In this document: positions 35,007-43,903 of the stretch, piece after piece
Numbering within the stretch: the first letter of the stretch is position 1
Layout of the letters: each line of letters starts with the position of its first letter
Origin: Oceanidesulfovibrio marinus
GTDB taxonomy: Bacteria > Desulfobacterota > Desulfovibrionia > Desulfovibrionales > Desulfovibrionaceae
Direction: 5' to 3'
NCBI RefSeq assembly: GCF_013085545.1
Contig: NZ_CP039543.1
Span: 2,883,322 to 2,947,321 of the forward strand
DNA length: 64,000 bases
Translations under genes and position numbers: made by a program
The notes under the pieces: generated by a model
Databases searched by the model: none
Seen by the model: only the letters and a program-made list of their open reading frames with translations
Told to the model about the DNA's origin: nothing

Positions 35007-35744
35007 CTAGGCCCGGACCACCAGCCGCGCTCCAGCTCCCAGAGCCTGCCGCAGCAGCGCCGCAAGCTGCTCGGATACATGCGCGCGGTCGGACGCAGCC
35101 AGGCGCTCATCGGCGCAGCCATCCGGCTGGAAGGCCTGCAGCGCCCATGTAAGCTGACCTGCCGCCCTTGGCAGGGCGGCGATTTCTCCAGCCACCTCAC
35201 ACAGCTCCTCTTCGGAAAGCAGCGACGGATGCCACGTGGTGCGCAGCTCGAAAGGAATGCCCGCCTCCTGCAGCATGGCCAGGCTTTCCCAGGCCTTGTC
35301 CGCGCTCTCCGGTGCGCCTGTAATGCGCGCATAGACCGGGCGGGGAGCCTTCAGGTCGAACCCGACCCAGCCGCACAGGGGCAGCACGCGCGCCAGGGCC
35401 CGGGGCGTCATGCCGCTGGTGTGCAGCCCCACCTCGAAGCCCAGGTCGCGTACATGGCGCATGGAGTCTTCCAGGCCCGGTTGGAGCAGTGGCTCGCCGC
35501 CCGAGAACACCACGGCGTCCAGCAGGCCCTGCCGGGATTCAAGCCAGCGCAGGACCTCCGACCAGGGGCGTTCCCCTTCGCCGAATGGCCTCAGGACCGC
35601 ATTGTGGCAGTAGGGGCAACGCCAGGTGCAGCCCTGGCAAAAGACCACGGCGGCCAGCTTTTCCGGCCAATCCGCCGTGCTCAGGGGGGTGAGGCCGCCC
35701 ACGACCAGGTCGGCGGCCCCACTTTCAAGGTTCAAAGACGTCAC
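35007..35744 (-). CDS. nrdG: Anaerobic ribonucleotide reductase activase (radical SAM)
   Basis: 245 residues. The radical-SAM cluster motif is CTWRCPYC (CxxxCxxC) within FCQGCTWRCPYCHN near residue 34. The GGEPLLQPG SAM-contact segment lies near 82. It makes the glycyl radical on NrdD. It overlaps the nrdD stop by 4 bases. It is longer than E. coli NrdG (about 154 residues) and resembles the longer activases of deltaproteobacteria. Confidence 0.93.
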   Translation of the reverse strand: MTSLNLESGAADLVVGGLTPLSTADWPEKLAAVVFCQGCTWRCPYCHNAVLRPFGEGERPWSEVLRWLESRQGLLDAVVFSGGEPLLQPGLEDSMRHVRDLGFEVGLHTSGMTPRALARVLPLCGWVGFDLKAPRPVYARITGAPESADKAWESLAMLQEAGIPFELRTTWHPSLLSEEELCEVAGEIAALPRAAGQLTWALQAFQPDGCADERLAASDRAHVSEQLAALLRQALGAGARLVVRA

Positions 35745-37933
35745 GCGGGCACCGCGTTATCGTGCGCAGGCTCGCTGAAGCACACGCGCTCGTCGTACTC
35801 GCCCTTCTTGCCTATGTTGAAGGCCGAGCGCGGCCGGTAGTAGCCCATGACGCGGGTCCAGACCTCGCACGCCTGATCGCGGCCTTCGCCCGCACAGGTG
35901 GGGCAGGTCTCGTGCTCGCCCGCGAGGTAGCCGTGGCTGGGGCACACGGAGAAGGTCGGCGTCACCGTAATGTAGGGCAGAGCGAAGCGCGAGAGGGACC
36001 GGCGCACCAGCTCCTTGCAGGCGGCCGAGCTGGAAACGCGCTCACCCATGTACAGGTGCAGCACCGTGCCGCCGGTGTATTTGCGCTGCAGCTCCTCCTG
36101 CCGGGCCAGCGCCTCGAAGGGGTCGTCCGTGAAGTTCACGGGCAGCTGGGAGGAGTTGGTGTAGTACGGCTGTTCCTTGGTGCCTGCCTGCAGGATGTCC
36201 GGGAAGCGGCGGCGGTCCTCCTTGGCGAAGCGGTACGTCGTGCCCTCCGCCGGGGTGGCTTCCAGGTTGTACAGATGCCCGGTCTCCTCCTGGAACTCCG
36301 TCATGCGCGTCCGCACGTGGTCCAGGAAGCGCACGGCAAAGGCATAGCCGTCGTCCGTGGTGATGTCCTCCCGGTCGTCCGTGAAGTTACGGATCATCTC
36401 GTTGATGCCGTTGACGCCGATGGTGTTGAAGTGGTTGCGGAGCGAGCCCAGGTAGCGCTTGGTGTAGGGGAAGAGCCCGGCGTCCATGCGCGACTGGATC
36501 TCCTTGCGCTTGATCTCAAGGCTCGTGCGCGCGGTCTCCAGCAAGGCGTCCAGGCGGGCGAACAGTGCGCGCTCATCCCCGCGGAGAAGGTAGCCCAGGC
36601 GCGCGCAGTTGATGGTGACCACGCCCAGCGACCCGGTCTGCTCCGCGCTGCCGAAGAGCCCATTGCCGCGCTTCAGCAGCTCGCGCAGGTCCAGCTGCAG
36701 ACGGCAGCACATGGAGCGCACCATGTTGGGCTCCAGGTCCGAGTTCACGAAGTTCTGGAAGTACGGCAGGCCGTACTTGGCGGTCATCTCGAAGAGCAGG
36801 TCCACGTTGGGGTTGTCCCAGGGAAAATCCTTGGTGATGTTGTACGTGGGGATGGGAAAGGTGAACACCCGGCCCTTTGCGTCTCCCGCGGTCATGACCT
36901 CGATGTAGGCGCGGTTGATCATGTCCATCTCGGCCTGCAGCTCGCCGTAGGTGAAGGGCATCTCCTCCCCGCCGATGACCGGATGCTGCTCGACGAGATC
37001 CTCCGGGCAGGTCCAGTCGAAGGTGAGGTTGGTGAAAGGCGTCTGCGTGCCCCAGCGCGATGGCACGTTCAGGTTGTAAATGAGCTCCTGGATGCACTGG
37101 CGCACCTCTTCGTAGGCGAGCTTGTCCTTGCGCAGGAAGGGAGCCATATAGGTATCGAAAGAGCTGAAGGCCTGCGCGCCCGCCCATTCGTTCTGCAACG
37201 TTCCAAGAAAGTTCACGATCTGGCCCACGGCGCTGGAGAGGTGCTTGGGAGGTTTGGCCTCCACCTTGCCGGGCACGTTGTTCAGGCCCTCGGTCAGAAG
37301 CGTCCGCAGGGACCAGCCCGCGCAGTAGCCGGAGAGCATATCCAGGTCGTGGATGTGCATGTCGCCCTCGCGGTGCGCCCGGCCCACCTCCGGCGGGTAC
37401 ACGTGGTTCAGCCAGTAGTTGGCCGTCACCTTGCCGGAGACGTTCAGTATGAGCCCGCCGAGCGAGTATCCCTGGTTGGCGTTGGCGTTGACCCGCCAAT
37501 CCTGCCGGTCCAGGTACTCGTTCATGCTTGACGCCACGTCCACCACGGTCTTCCTGTCCTGGCGGAGCTTGGCGCGCTGCTCGCGGTACACGCTGTAGGC
37601 GCGCATGGTCCTGAAATGATTGGCTGAGATAAGGGCCTGCTCCACCGTGTCCTGGATGTTTTCAATATCCGGCACACGGCCCGAGAAGCGATGCGACAGG
37701 ACCTTCACCACCTGTGCGGTGAGCAGGCCGGCCTCGGCGTCGTCGAATTCGTCCGTAGCCGCGCCCGCACGGCGGATGGCCGAGCGGATCTTATCGACAT
37801 TGAAATCGATGACCTCGCCGCTACGCTTGCGCACCTGGACCGGCGGCGCAATGGGTCGCAGGGGCGTGAGTATGGCGGCGGGAGCAGCCTGATCTGGAAG
37901 AGGTTCAGTGAGGCGTTGGACGTTCTGGGACAT
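35741..37933 (-). CDS. nrdD: Anaerobic ribonucleoside-triphosphate reductase (class III)
   Basis: 730 residues. An ATP-cone domain occupies about 30-125 (VRKRSGEVIDFNVDKIRSA). The barrel follows, and the C-terminus has a four-cysteine zinc site (CPSHGY...CPTC, with CEVW downstream) and the glycyl-radical loop RVMGYYRP near 705. It reduces NTPs to dNTPs without oxygen. It overlaps nrdG, and its long leader carries a cobalamin riboswitch, so it is expected to be shut down when B12 is ample. This suggests that a B12-dependent class II reductase (NrdJ) exists elsewhere in the genome. Confidence 0.96.
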   Translation of the reverse strand: MSQNVQRLTEPLPDQAAPAAILTPLRPIAPPVQVRKRSGEVIDFNVDKIRSAIRRAGAATDEFDDAEAGLLTAQVVKVLSHRFSGRVPDIENIQDTVEQALISANHFRTMRAYSVYREQRAKLRQDRKTVVDVASSMNEYLDRQDWRVNANANQGYSLGGLILNVSGKVTANYWLNHVYPPEVGRAHREGDMHIHDLDMLSGYCAGWSLRTLLTEGLNNVPGKVEAKPPKHLSSAVGQIVNFLGTLQNEWAGAQAFSSFDTYMAPFLRKDKLAYEEVRQCIQELIYNLNVPSRWGTQTPFTNLTFDWTCPEDLVEQHPVIGGEEMPFTYGELQAEMDMINRAYIEVMTAGDAKGRVFTFPIPTYNITKDFPWDNPNVDLLFEMTAKYGLPYFQNFVNSDLEPNMVRSMCCRLQLDLRELLKRGNGLFGSAEQTGSLGVVTINCARLGYLLRGDERALFARLDALLETARTSLEIKRKEIQSRMDAGLFPYTKRYLGSLRNHFNTIGVNGINEMIRNFTDDREDITTDDGYAFAVRFLDHVRTRMTEFQEETGHLYNLEATPAEGTTYRFAKEDRRRFPDILQAGTKEQPYYTNSSQLPVNFTDDPFEALARQEELQRKYTGGTVLHLYMGERVSSSAACKELVRRSLSRFALPYITVTPTFSVCPSHGYLAGEHETCPTCAGEGRDQACEVWTRVMGYYRPRSAFNIGKKGEYDERVCFSEPAHDNAVPA

Positions 37934-37999
37934 TATGATCTCCGACTGCTGAAGGTTTTAGCGATGACGCGGGGGTCAGCGCCTGCAGCCGGAGAACAT

Positions 38000-38011
38000 G
38001 GAACATGTTCC
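38000..38011. promoter_or_regulatory. 12-bp palindrome in the nrdD leader
   Basis: GGAACATGTTCC is a perfect palindrome 67 bases before the nrdD start, preceded by a partial copy GAACATG. It may be part of the riboswitch expression platform (an RNA hairpin) or a protein site. It does not match the NrdR box pattern. Confidence 0.35.
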
Positions 38012-38069
38012 CTTTCGATCTGCCGCACGGCCCTCCCACGAGGCTCACGCGTCAAACCGCCGGGACGCT

Positions 38070-38275
38070 CGGTCCTGACGGGAGCGGGCAGGTCTTCGGA
38101 CTTGCGGGCGTGTGCGGCATGCTCGCCGCCTTCCTCGCCCCCCGACTTCCCGGCATGCTCGCCAGTGTCTCACTGTGGGGGCTCGTTCCCGTTCACCGCT
38201 GCGGGGCAGCTCCGGATTCGCACCGGATTCCCTTTTCACCCGGACTGGTCCGGGCACCTGCTCTGGTCATTTTTT
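38070..38275 (-). promoter_or_regulatory. Cobalamin (B12) riboswitch controlling nrdDG
   Basis: Read on the minus strand, the leader has the ordered conserved blocks of the cobalamin riboswitch. GGTGCGAATCCGGAGCTGCC and CCGCAGCGGT lie around 38190-38235, ACACTGGC around 38161-38168, and GAAGACCTGCC around 38087-38097, with helices between them. It lies about 130 bases upstream of nrdD. B12 riboswitches often repress B12-independent isozymes, which fits a class III reductase. Confidence 0.92.
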
Positions 38276-38283
38276 AGAGCTGG

Positions 38284-38605
38284 CGGACTGCAAAGTCAAA
38301 TCGCGCCTGCCACATAAGAGATTGGTTTATTTATAGAAAATGCCAGAAAGTGACAGCACTGCAAGCTGACAATGGGTTGAAATTACGGAATTAACCGAGC
38401 CAATTTGGCTGACAGGAAAAAATTCTAGAAAAAATCTCAACGAATCGTTCCTGCCTCGGATGGAGGCTCTGCCGGAAGCTCCGCGACGGCACGGCGAGCA
38501 CCTTCTGGCAGGTGTTCGACTCATATGGATGTGCTGGACGCTTCCACCCCTCAAAAGAATCTCGGATCATCGAGGCGGCGCGGGAAAAGCCCCTGCTGCG
38601 CCATG
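38284..38605. other. Non-coding AT-rich stretch, probable nrdD promoter region
   Basis: No gene is seen. On the minus strand a TATAAA -10-like element (38330-38335) precedes the riboswitch by about 50 bases, with a poor -35 (TGCTGT) 17 bases upstream. The region marks the edge of the lower-GC segment that runs to 46.3 kb. Confidence 0.35.
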
Positions 38606-38637
38606 AAAAAGAGGGTGCCGTGAAACACGGTCACCCT
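38606..38637 (-). terminator. Terminator following the tRNA-Phe-like fragment
   Basis: On the minus strand AGGGTG-A-CCGTG pairs with CACGGCACCCT (one bulged A), followed by CTTTTT. It lies just downstream of the tRNA-like fragment, the same layout as the intact tRNA-Phe and its terminator at 46264. Confidence 0.75.
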
Positions 38638-38645
38638 GTTAAATG

Positions 38646-38696
38646 TCATGGCCAAGGGACAGAATCGAGCTACCGACGCAGGGGCTTTCAGCCCGC
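38646..38696 (-). pseudogene. tRNA-Phe 3'-part fragment (possible att scar)
   Basis: This stretch resembles the 3' two-thirds of the intact tRNA-Phe at 46308-46383. It shares the identical 14-mer AGGGACAGAATCGA (38655-38668), the CTGAAA anticodon-loop core, a T-arm that still folds (GGTAG/CTGTC with G-U pairs), and the TCATGG flank beyond the 3' end. The 5' part (D-arm and acceptor 5' strand) is missing, and the CCA end has a two-base deletion. Orientation is the same as that of the intact gene, as expected for the far end of an element integrated into a tRNA 3' end. Confidence 0.7.
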
Positions 38697-38871
38697 GTTC
38701 ATATGGTGGGTGGGGAACCTTCGACTTCGACAACACCGGACGACCGCATTCCACTTGTGACGGCGGCAAGCCGATGTATCTATATCAAAACCCCAGGCCA
38801 GAGGGGCGCCCTGTCTGACCTAGCCCGGGAAGGCGGCGCAGCCCGTCACCATATTTCCACCGCACCGCCGC

Positions 38872-39978
38872 TCAGCTGTCCGAGGAGCCGGCTCTATAGG
38901 CCGCTACGAATTTATTCGCCTGCGTTATGGCCTCTTCAACACTCTCGATCGTCACCGGGATGGACATATTGTGGATGCGGCTTTTCGGGCGGAGCACAAA
39001 CGTTGCCGTCTTGCGAAGCTGTTCTGCATCCGGTTCGGGTATGCCCAGGTCTTTCAGTGATGCCGGCAGACCCACCGCGGTGTAGAAGTCCAGCATATCC
39101 TTCATGAACGCGTCGTCTCGTTTTTCCAGCATGAACTGGGCGATCAGCCCCAACGCGACCTCCTCGCCGTGCAACACGCCCTTGGCTCCCGGCAAATCCG
39201 CCAGGGCCATGCCGATGGCGTGCGCGGCGGCCACACCGCAGCCTTCAAAGCCAAGCCCGCTCAAAAGCGTGTTGGCCTCGACGACCTTCTCGACAGCCTC
39301 GCTGACGCGCTGCTCCCGCACGTGGCGAACCGCCTCCGGAGCATATTTGCGTACGATCGTATAGCAGGCGTCGGCAAGACAGATGGCGGCCTCGGTCGGT
39401 CTGGCGCCGAAGAAGTTATCGCAACCGGAAGCGACACACTGATCTGCCTCGAACTTCGTGACCAGCGCATCCGCAATGCCTGCTATGAAAAACCGGACAG
39501 GCGCGCGGGCTACAATCCCTGTATCGACCAGCACCGCATCCGGATTGTTTTCCAGAAACCGCGGTCCGATGAAGGTGCCGTCGTCGTTGTAGGTGATGGC
39601 AAGCCTGCCGGTGGCGGAGTCGTTGGACGCGATTGTCGGCACGATGATCACGTGGATGCCGGTTTCGATCTTCACGGCCTTGGCGGTATCGATGGCCTTG
39701 CCGCCGCCAAAGCCGAGAACGCAGTCGCAGCCTTCGTCCCGGGCTTTTTGTGACGCGCTTTCGATAGCAGCAGGAGAGCATTCGCCGCCAAAGTCCACAA
39801 ACAGCGGCGTAATGTCCTCTCGCTTCAAGGCCTGAACAAGCGCCTCTTCATAAAGACTCCTGACAAACGCATCGGCGACAACCAGGGGCTTTTTACCGAA
39901 CGGCCGGACATACTCTCCAATGTTATCAAGTAGTCCGTCCCCCAGCTTGTACACCAGCGGAAAACCCATCGCTTTCAT
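38872..39978 (-). CDS. GldA-like metal-dependent alcohol dehydrogenase
   Basis: 368 residues from the ATG at 39978 with GGAGG upstream; the longer frame lacks one. The NAD-binding segment VLGFGGGKAIDTAKA lies near residue 85, then VPTIASNDSATGRLAI near 112. Metal ligands appear in the expected places: Asp in AGIADALVTKFEA, His in AAAHAIGM and His in GVLHGEEVALGL. It belongs to the glycerol-dehydrogenase branch of the iron-type alcohol dehydrogenases. Last gene of the aldolase-kinase-TRAP operon. In the sulfo-sugar hypothesis it would reduce sulfolactaldehyde to dihydroxypropanesulfonate; otherwise it may oxidise a polyol. Confidence 0.88.
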   Translation of the reverse strand: MKAMGFPLVYKLGDGLLDNIGEYVRPFGKKPLVVADAFVRSLYEEALVQALKREDITPLFVDFGGECSPAAIESASQKARDEGCDCVLGFGGGKAIDTAKAVKIETGIHVIIVPTIASNDSATGRLAITYNDDGTFIGPRFLENNPDAVLVDTGIVARAPVRFFIAGIADALVTKFEADQCVASGCDNFFGARPTEAAICLADACYTIVRKYAPEAVRHVREQRVSEAVEKVVEANTLLSGLGFEGCGVAAAHAIGMALADLPGAKGVLHGEEVALGLIAQFMLEKRDDAFMKDMLDFYTAVGLPASLKDLGIPEPDAEQLRKTATFVLRPKSRIHNMSIPVTIESVEEAITQANKFVAAYRAGSSDS

Positions 39979-40005
39979 CTCAAAAAACCTCCGTCCCAAA
40001 AGTAA

Positions 40006-40028
40006 CGGGGCGCCACGCTGACGCCCCG
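40006..40028 (-). terminator. Hairpin between TRAP binding-protein gene and dehydrogenase gene
   Basis: CGGGGCG (40006-40012) pairs with CGCCCCG (40022-40028); on the minus strand TTACTTTT follows. Probably partial termination or mRNA-end protection after dctP. Confidence 0.5.
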
Positions 40029-40068
40029 CCACTCATAGAGACACATTATAGACGTTACACAACCAGTG

Positions 40069-41100
40069 TCACTGATTGTTTACTTTCGCTTGTGCTTCTT
40101 CCACGGCGCTGAGCATGATCTTCAACCATTTGTCGCCATACTTTTCGACGTACCAGTCCTCCATATGCTGCCTGGCGCCGAGGAACGTCTCCCGGTCCGC
40201 GGCCGTGGGCTCGTAGATCTCGCCGCCCGCGGCGATAAAGTCCTCGTTGGCGCTGGCTTCCGTCTCTGCATTGAACTTGGTCTGCTCTGCGGCGGCTGCG
40301 GTGAACCCGTCCAGCACGACCTTCTGCAGGTTCTCGGGCAGGCTCTTCAGCCAGCTGTCGCTGACAAAGTAGTAGCCAAAGAGGAAGGTGTGGCGATCCA
40401 GGATCAGGTGCTTGATGCTCTCGTAAAACTTGTTGGACATGACGTCCGGCGTGCCGTTCTTGGTGCCGTCGACAACGCCGGTGGCCAGCGCCGTATACAG
40501 CTCGCCCCAGGCGACAGGCGTTGCCGAGGCGCCGAGGCTCTTGACGAACTCCTGCTGCAACGAAGAGCTGATGGTCCTGATCTTCAGTCCTTTCAGATCG
40601 TCAGCCGTATGGATTGCCTTGTCCGTGGTGAAGAATGAACGCCAGCGGCCGCCGTCGCTGACTGCGGTCAGCCTGACATTGGGCAGCTGTTCAAGGATCG
40701 CATCGCGCATCTTGTCGGTGAAGGACCCTGCCATGAATGCGTAGGCCACCTCGTCATTGGGCAGGACATACTGCAGATCCACAACACTCAGCTCCGGGAT
40801 GAACGGAGTCACGCCGCCGATGGAAACGTGAGCCGATTCCAGAACACCGGCGTTCACCTGCTCCATTACCTCTTGATAATTGCCGAGCTGGTTGCCGGGA
40901 AAGATCTGAACCTCGATCGCGCCATCCGACTTTTCCTCGATGTACTTTTTGAGGGAGGTCGACCCGACGTAATCGTCGTTGTTCATTGTGGCCGGACCCG
41001 CATGGGCAATCTTCAGGGTGAAGTCCGCCGCAGCCGCCGGGTTGGCCATCAGCCCGACCATAACCACAAACGCGACGATACACATGGTGAGCTTCATCAT
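40069..41100 (-). CDS. TRAP substrate-binding protein (DctP family) of the aldolase operon
   Basis: 343 residues from the ATG at 41100, with AAGGAG five bases upstream. A Sec signal peptide ends PAAAA, before DFTLKIAHAGP. The ligand arginine is present in DLKGLKIRTISS near residue 165, followed by ATPVAWGELYTALATGVVDG, as in DctP proteins that bind acidic ligands. This differs from the first TRAP binding protein at 4.5 kb, which lacks that Arg. A carboxylate or sulfonate sugar is therefore a plausible ligand. Confidence 0.9.
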   Translation of the reverse strand: MMKLTMCIVAFVVMVGLMANPAAAADFTLKIAHAGPATMNNDDYVGSTSLKKYIEEKSDGAIEVQIFPGNQLGNYQEVMEQVNAGVLESAHVSIGGVTPFIPELSVVDLQYVLPNDEVAYAFMAGSFTDKMRDAILEQLPNVRLTAVSDGGRWRSFFTTDKAIHTADDLKGLKIRTISSSLQQEFVKSLGASATPVAWGELYTALATGVVDGTKNGTPDVMSNKFYESIKHLILDRHTFLFGYYFVSDSWLKSLPENLQKVVLDGFTAAAAEQTKFNAETEASANEDFIAAGGEIYEPTAADRETFLGARQHMEDWYVEKYGDKWLKIMLSAVEEAQAKVNNQ

Positions 41101-41126
41101 GCACTCCTTCTTTGAAAGGTTGTTTG

Positions 41127-42410
41127 TCATACAGGAAATCCCAACAATCTTGGCAGAGTAAGCGATATCACCGGGCAGAACGTTATCAGAATCAGAACGA
41201 GGCCCTGGATTAGGTAGAAAGGCAGCATCTCGCGAACGATTGTCTCGACCTTGACGCCCGACACGGCGGAAGAGGCGAACAGCGCCAAACCAAACGGCGG
41301 TGTCGCCAACCCCATGGTCAGGTTGAGGCACATGATCACGGCGAAATGGACCGGGTTGATGCCCAGACCCAGCATGGTCGGTCCCAGGATCGGCCCCAGG
41401 ATCAAAATCGCTGGTCCCGCATCGAGAAACATGCCTGTAATCAGCAACAGCACATTGGCGACAATCAGGAACACGGCCGCATTGTCGGTCAGGCCGATCA
41501 CAAGCCGCGCAAGCGATTGTGGCACGCCTGCAATATTCAGCACCCAGCCGAACAGCGAAGCCGAGCCGATCATCAGCAGGATGATCGCTGAGGAACCTGC
41601 AGACCGGCGCAATATCTTTGCCAAATCGCCAACCTTCAGCGATCGAATCGCAAGGCTCAGGATGAGCGCGTAGACCACCGCGACCGCAGCAGCCTCGGTG
41701 GGGGAAACAATGCCCAGCAGGATGCCGCCCAGAATGATGACCGGGGTAAGGAGCGGAAAAAAGCCCTCGAACGACGCATGGGCGACTTCCCTTGCCGTGG
41801 CCCTGCTCTCCTGCTTCGGCAGATTATGCTTCCGGGCGATGAAGGCCGTCATGATCATTAGCCCCACACCCATCAACAGGCCTGGTATGAAACCGGCGGC
41901 GAACAGCGCTCCGACCGACACGTTCATGATGTAGGCGTAGACGATCATGATGATGCTTGGCGGTATGACCGGACCAATGATCGATGAAGCCGCAGTCACC
42001 GCCGTGGCAAAGGAACGCTTGTAGCCGTCTTGCTCCATGGCCGGGATAAGCATCGATCCCAGCGCCGAGACATCCGCGACGGCAGAGCCGCTCAGGCCCG
42101 CGAACAGGATCGAGCTGAGGATATTGACGTGCGCGAGTCCCCCGCGGCAGTGGCCGATCAATACCTGCGCCAGCCTGACAAGGCGATGGGTAATACTCCC
42201 GGCGTTCATGATCTCACCCGCCAGGATGAAAAGCGGGACCGCCACAAGAGGGAACTGGTTGATTCCTGCAAACATGCGCTGCAAGCTGATCTGAAGCAAA
42301 GCAGCATTGCCTTGCAGGGAGAACCCCAGCAAGGGACCGAACGCCAGTGCAAAGACGATCGGCACGCCTATCAGTGCGGTGACGATGGTGAAAATAATGA
42401 AGAGGGGCAT
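41127..42410 (-). CDS. TRAP transporter large permease (DctM family)
   Basis: 427 residues and about 12 helices, with the family motif SSIIGPVIPPSIIMIVYAY near 147 and the first-helix segment TALIGVPIVFALAFGP. It lies 19 bases after the small permease and is followed by the binding-protein gene 26 bases later; the order Q-M-P is common. It is the ion-coupled translocation channel for the sugar-type substrate. Confidence 0.92.
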   Translation of the reverse strand: MPLFIIFTIVTALIGVPIVFALAFGPLLGFSLQGNAALLQISLQRMFAGINQFPLVAVPLFILAGEIMNAGSITHRLVRLAQVLIGHCRGGLAHVNILSSILFAGLSGSAVADVSALGSMLIPAMEQDGYKRSFATAVTAASSIIGPVIPPSIIMIVYAYIMNVSVGALFAAGFIPGLLMGVGLMIMTAFIARKHNLPKQESRATAREVAHASFEGFFPLLTPVIILGGILLGIVSPTEAAAVAVVYALILSLAIRSLKVGDLAKILRRSAGSSAIILLMIGSASLFGWVLNIAGVPQSLARLVIGLTDNAAVFLIVANVLLLITGMFLDAGPAILILGPILGPTMLGLGINPVHFAVIMCLNLTMGLATPPFGLALFASSAVSGVKVETIVREMLPFYLIQGLVLILITFCPVISLTLPRLLGFPV

Positions 42411-42429
42411 GGGCGGATATCCTATTCAA

Positions 42430-42921
42430 TCATTCGGACTGTACGAACGGGCTTAAGATGTTCTCGATGCACAGCGGCACGATCAAGGCGAACCCGACAG
42501 GCAGCGCAAGATAGGAGTAGCCGTGGGAAAGCCAGTCCATGGACGGGATGATTCTGGCCATCCCCTGTTTGACGAACGGAACGCCGTATACGATTACCGT
42601 AATCGCCACGAAGAGAACCGCAGCATTGGCAACCGCGCACAGCAATTTCGAGCATGCCTTGGGAAGCCTGTCAGAGGCGAGGTTGGTAGCGATGTGACCG
42701 CCCCGCATGCCCACCGGCGCCCCCAGGAACGACATCCAGACAAGACAGACAAGCGTGAAGTCCTCGCTCCACGGAATGGGGTTGTTCAGGCAGTAACGCC
42801 AGACGACGGAACAGAACAGCAACCCCGCCAGCACCCCCAGCAGAACGGTGAGGATGGCTTCGCACATCTTGATTATCAGGGTATTGCACAGCACAAGGCC
42901 GCTGAACGCACGCTTGAGCAT
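42430..42921 (-). CDS. TRAP transporter small permease (DctQ family)
   Basis: 163 residues from the ATG at 42921 (AGGGA ribosome site), with four helices and the DctQ core YCLNNPIPWSEDFTLVCLVW near 48-67 followed by GAPVGMRGGHIATN. It precedes dctM by 19 bases and follows the kinase gene by 75 bases. Confidence 0.9.
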   Translation of the reverse strand: MLKRAFSGLVLCNTLIIKMCEAILTVLLGVLAGLLFCSVVWRYCLNNPIPWSEDFTLVCLVWMSFLGAPVGMRGGHIATNLASDRLPKACSKLLCAVANAAVLFVAITVIVYGVPFVKQGMARIIPSMDWLSHGYSYLALPVGFALIVPLCIENILSPFVQSE

Positions 42922-42996
42922 GTTCCCTTCCCTCACTTCACTACTTCAGTTGGTCGACACATGGTTCTCGCTCCTGACAACGAAACGGCCAACGAA

Positions 42997-43890
42997 CTAT
43001 ACGTGGCCGAGAAATACATCGACCTGCTCCCGGGTCGGGATACCCGTTGAACCCCCGGGGACAGTGCATTTCAACGCGGCGGCGGCGCTGGAAAAACGGA
43101 GCGCCTGCTCTATCCCCATGCCTTCCGCCAGCCCCACGGCAAAGGCGCCATGAAAGGTGTCGCCTGCGCCAAGCGTGTCTACGCAATCAATTTCGAACTT
43201 GGGCATGTGCTTGAAGATGTCGCCGTCCATCCAGCAGCACCCTTTCTCGCCTGCTGTGATGGCCACCCATCTGCCCGTTGCCTTGGCTGTTGCGCGAAGG
43301 TTTGCTTCCAGGTCTTTCTGTCCACCTACCAGTTCCGCGCCGCCTTCGGAAAAGACGATGTAGTCGGCCAGGGAAACCAGGGCTGTTGTGTCATACGGGG
43401 CCATATCCCCATCTATGACTGTGGTGATGCCCTTTTTCCTGGCGTACTCCAGCGCCGCACGTCCGCCTTCGGGCCAACGCACGTCGGCAAGAACCACGTC
43501 GGCTTGTCCAATGACGTCCCAGGGCAGCCAGGATGCATCCGGAGCGATATCCGCGTCACTGAAGTTGACCACCTGCCGTTCACCGTGGCTGTCCACAACA
43601 ACGGAAGAAACCTGCGTGGAAAAGCCGTCCACAAGCCGAACGCATGAGGCGTTCACCCCGCGTTCAGTCAACGAGTCCACCATGAACCGGCCACCGGCGT
43701 CATTTCCAAGGCGGCCGATGAACCATGCCTCGTGCCCCATCGCCGCAACGGCAAGGGCGGCGACAGCGGCAGGGCCTCCGGCGGCCGCGGCATAGTGCGT
43801 GGCGAAGAACTTGCCCCCACCGGACGGGAGCTCGTTGACCCGAAACATGTAGTCCATACAGCCGAGGCCGACGCAGACAATCCTGGCCAT
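42997..43890 (-). CDS. PfkB-family sugar kinase resembling sulfofructose kinase YihV
   Basis: 297 residues. PfkB motifs are intact: AGGPAAVAALAVAAMG near 37-52 and the catalytic TLGAGDTFHGA near 245. Compared from memory with E. coli YihV, the pattern matches without gaps through residue 140. The three side chains reported to hold the sulfonate of sulfofructose in YihV are all present at the same numbers: Lys27 (GGGKFF), Asn109 (VVNFS) and Arg138 (LADVRW). The shared LADVRW, DGD.AP.D and FSE..GAELVGG-type blocks support the grouping. I infer phosphorylation of a sulfonated (or similarly charged) ketohexose. It sits between the aldolase and TRAP genes. Confidence 0.85.
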   Translation of the reverse strand: MARIVCVGLGCMDYMFRVNELPSGGGKFFATHYAAAAGGPAAVAALAVAAMGHEAWFIGRLGNDAGGRFMVDSLTERGVNASCVRLVDGFSTQVSSVVVDSHGERQVVNFSDADIAPDASWLPWDVIGQADVVLADVRWPEGGRAALEYARKKGITTVIDGDMAPYDTTALVSLADYIVFSEGGAELVGGQKDLEANLRATAKATGRWVAITAGEKGCCWMDGDIFKHMPKFEIDCVDTLGAGDTFHGAFAVGLAEGMGIEQALRFSSAAAALKCTVPGGSTGIPTREQVDVFLGHV

Positions 43891-43903
43891 GAAACAATCC
43901 GCC

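Noticed and set aside
38872-39978. Plain glycerol dehydrogenase gldA
   Set aside because: It belongs to that family, but the operon context (kinase, aldolase, TRAP) makes glycerol an unlikely sole substrate, so no symbol was given.
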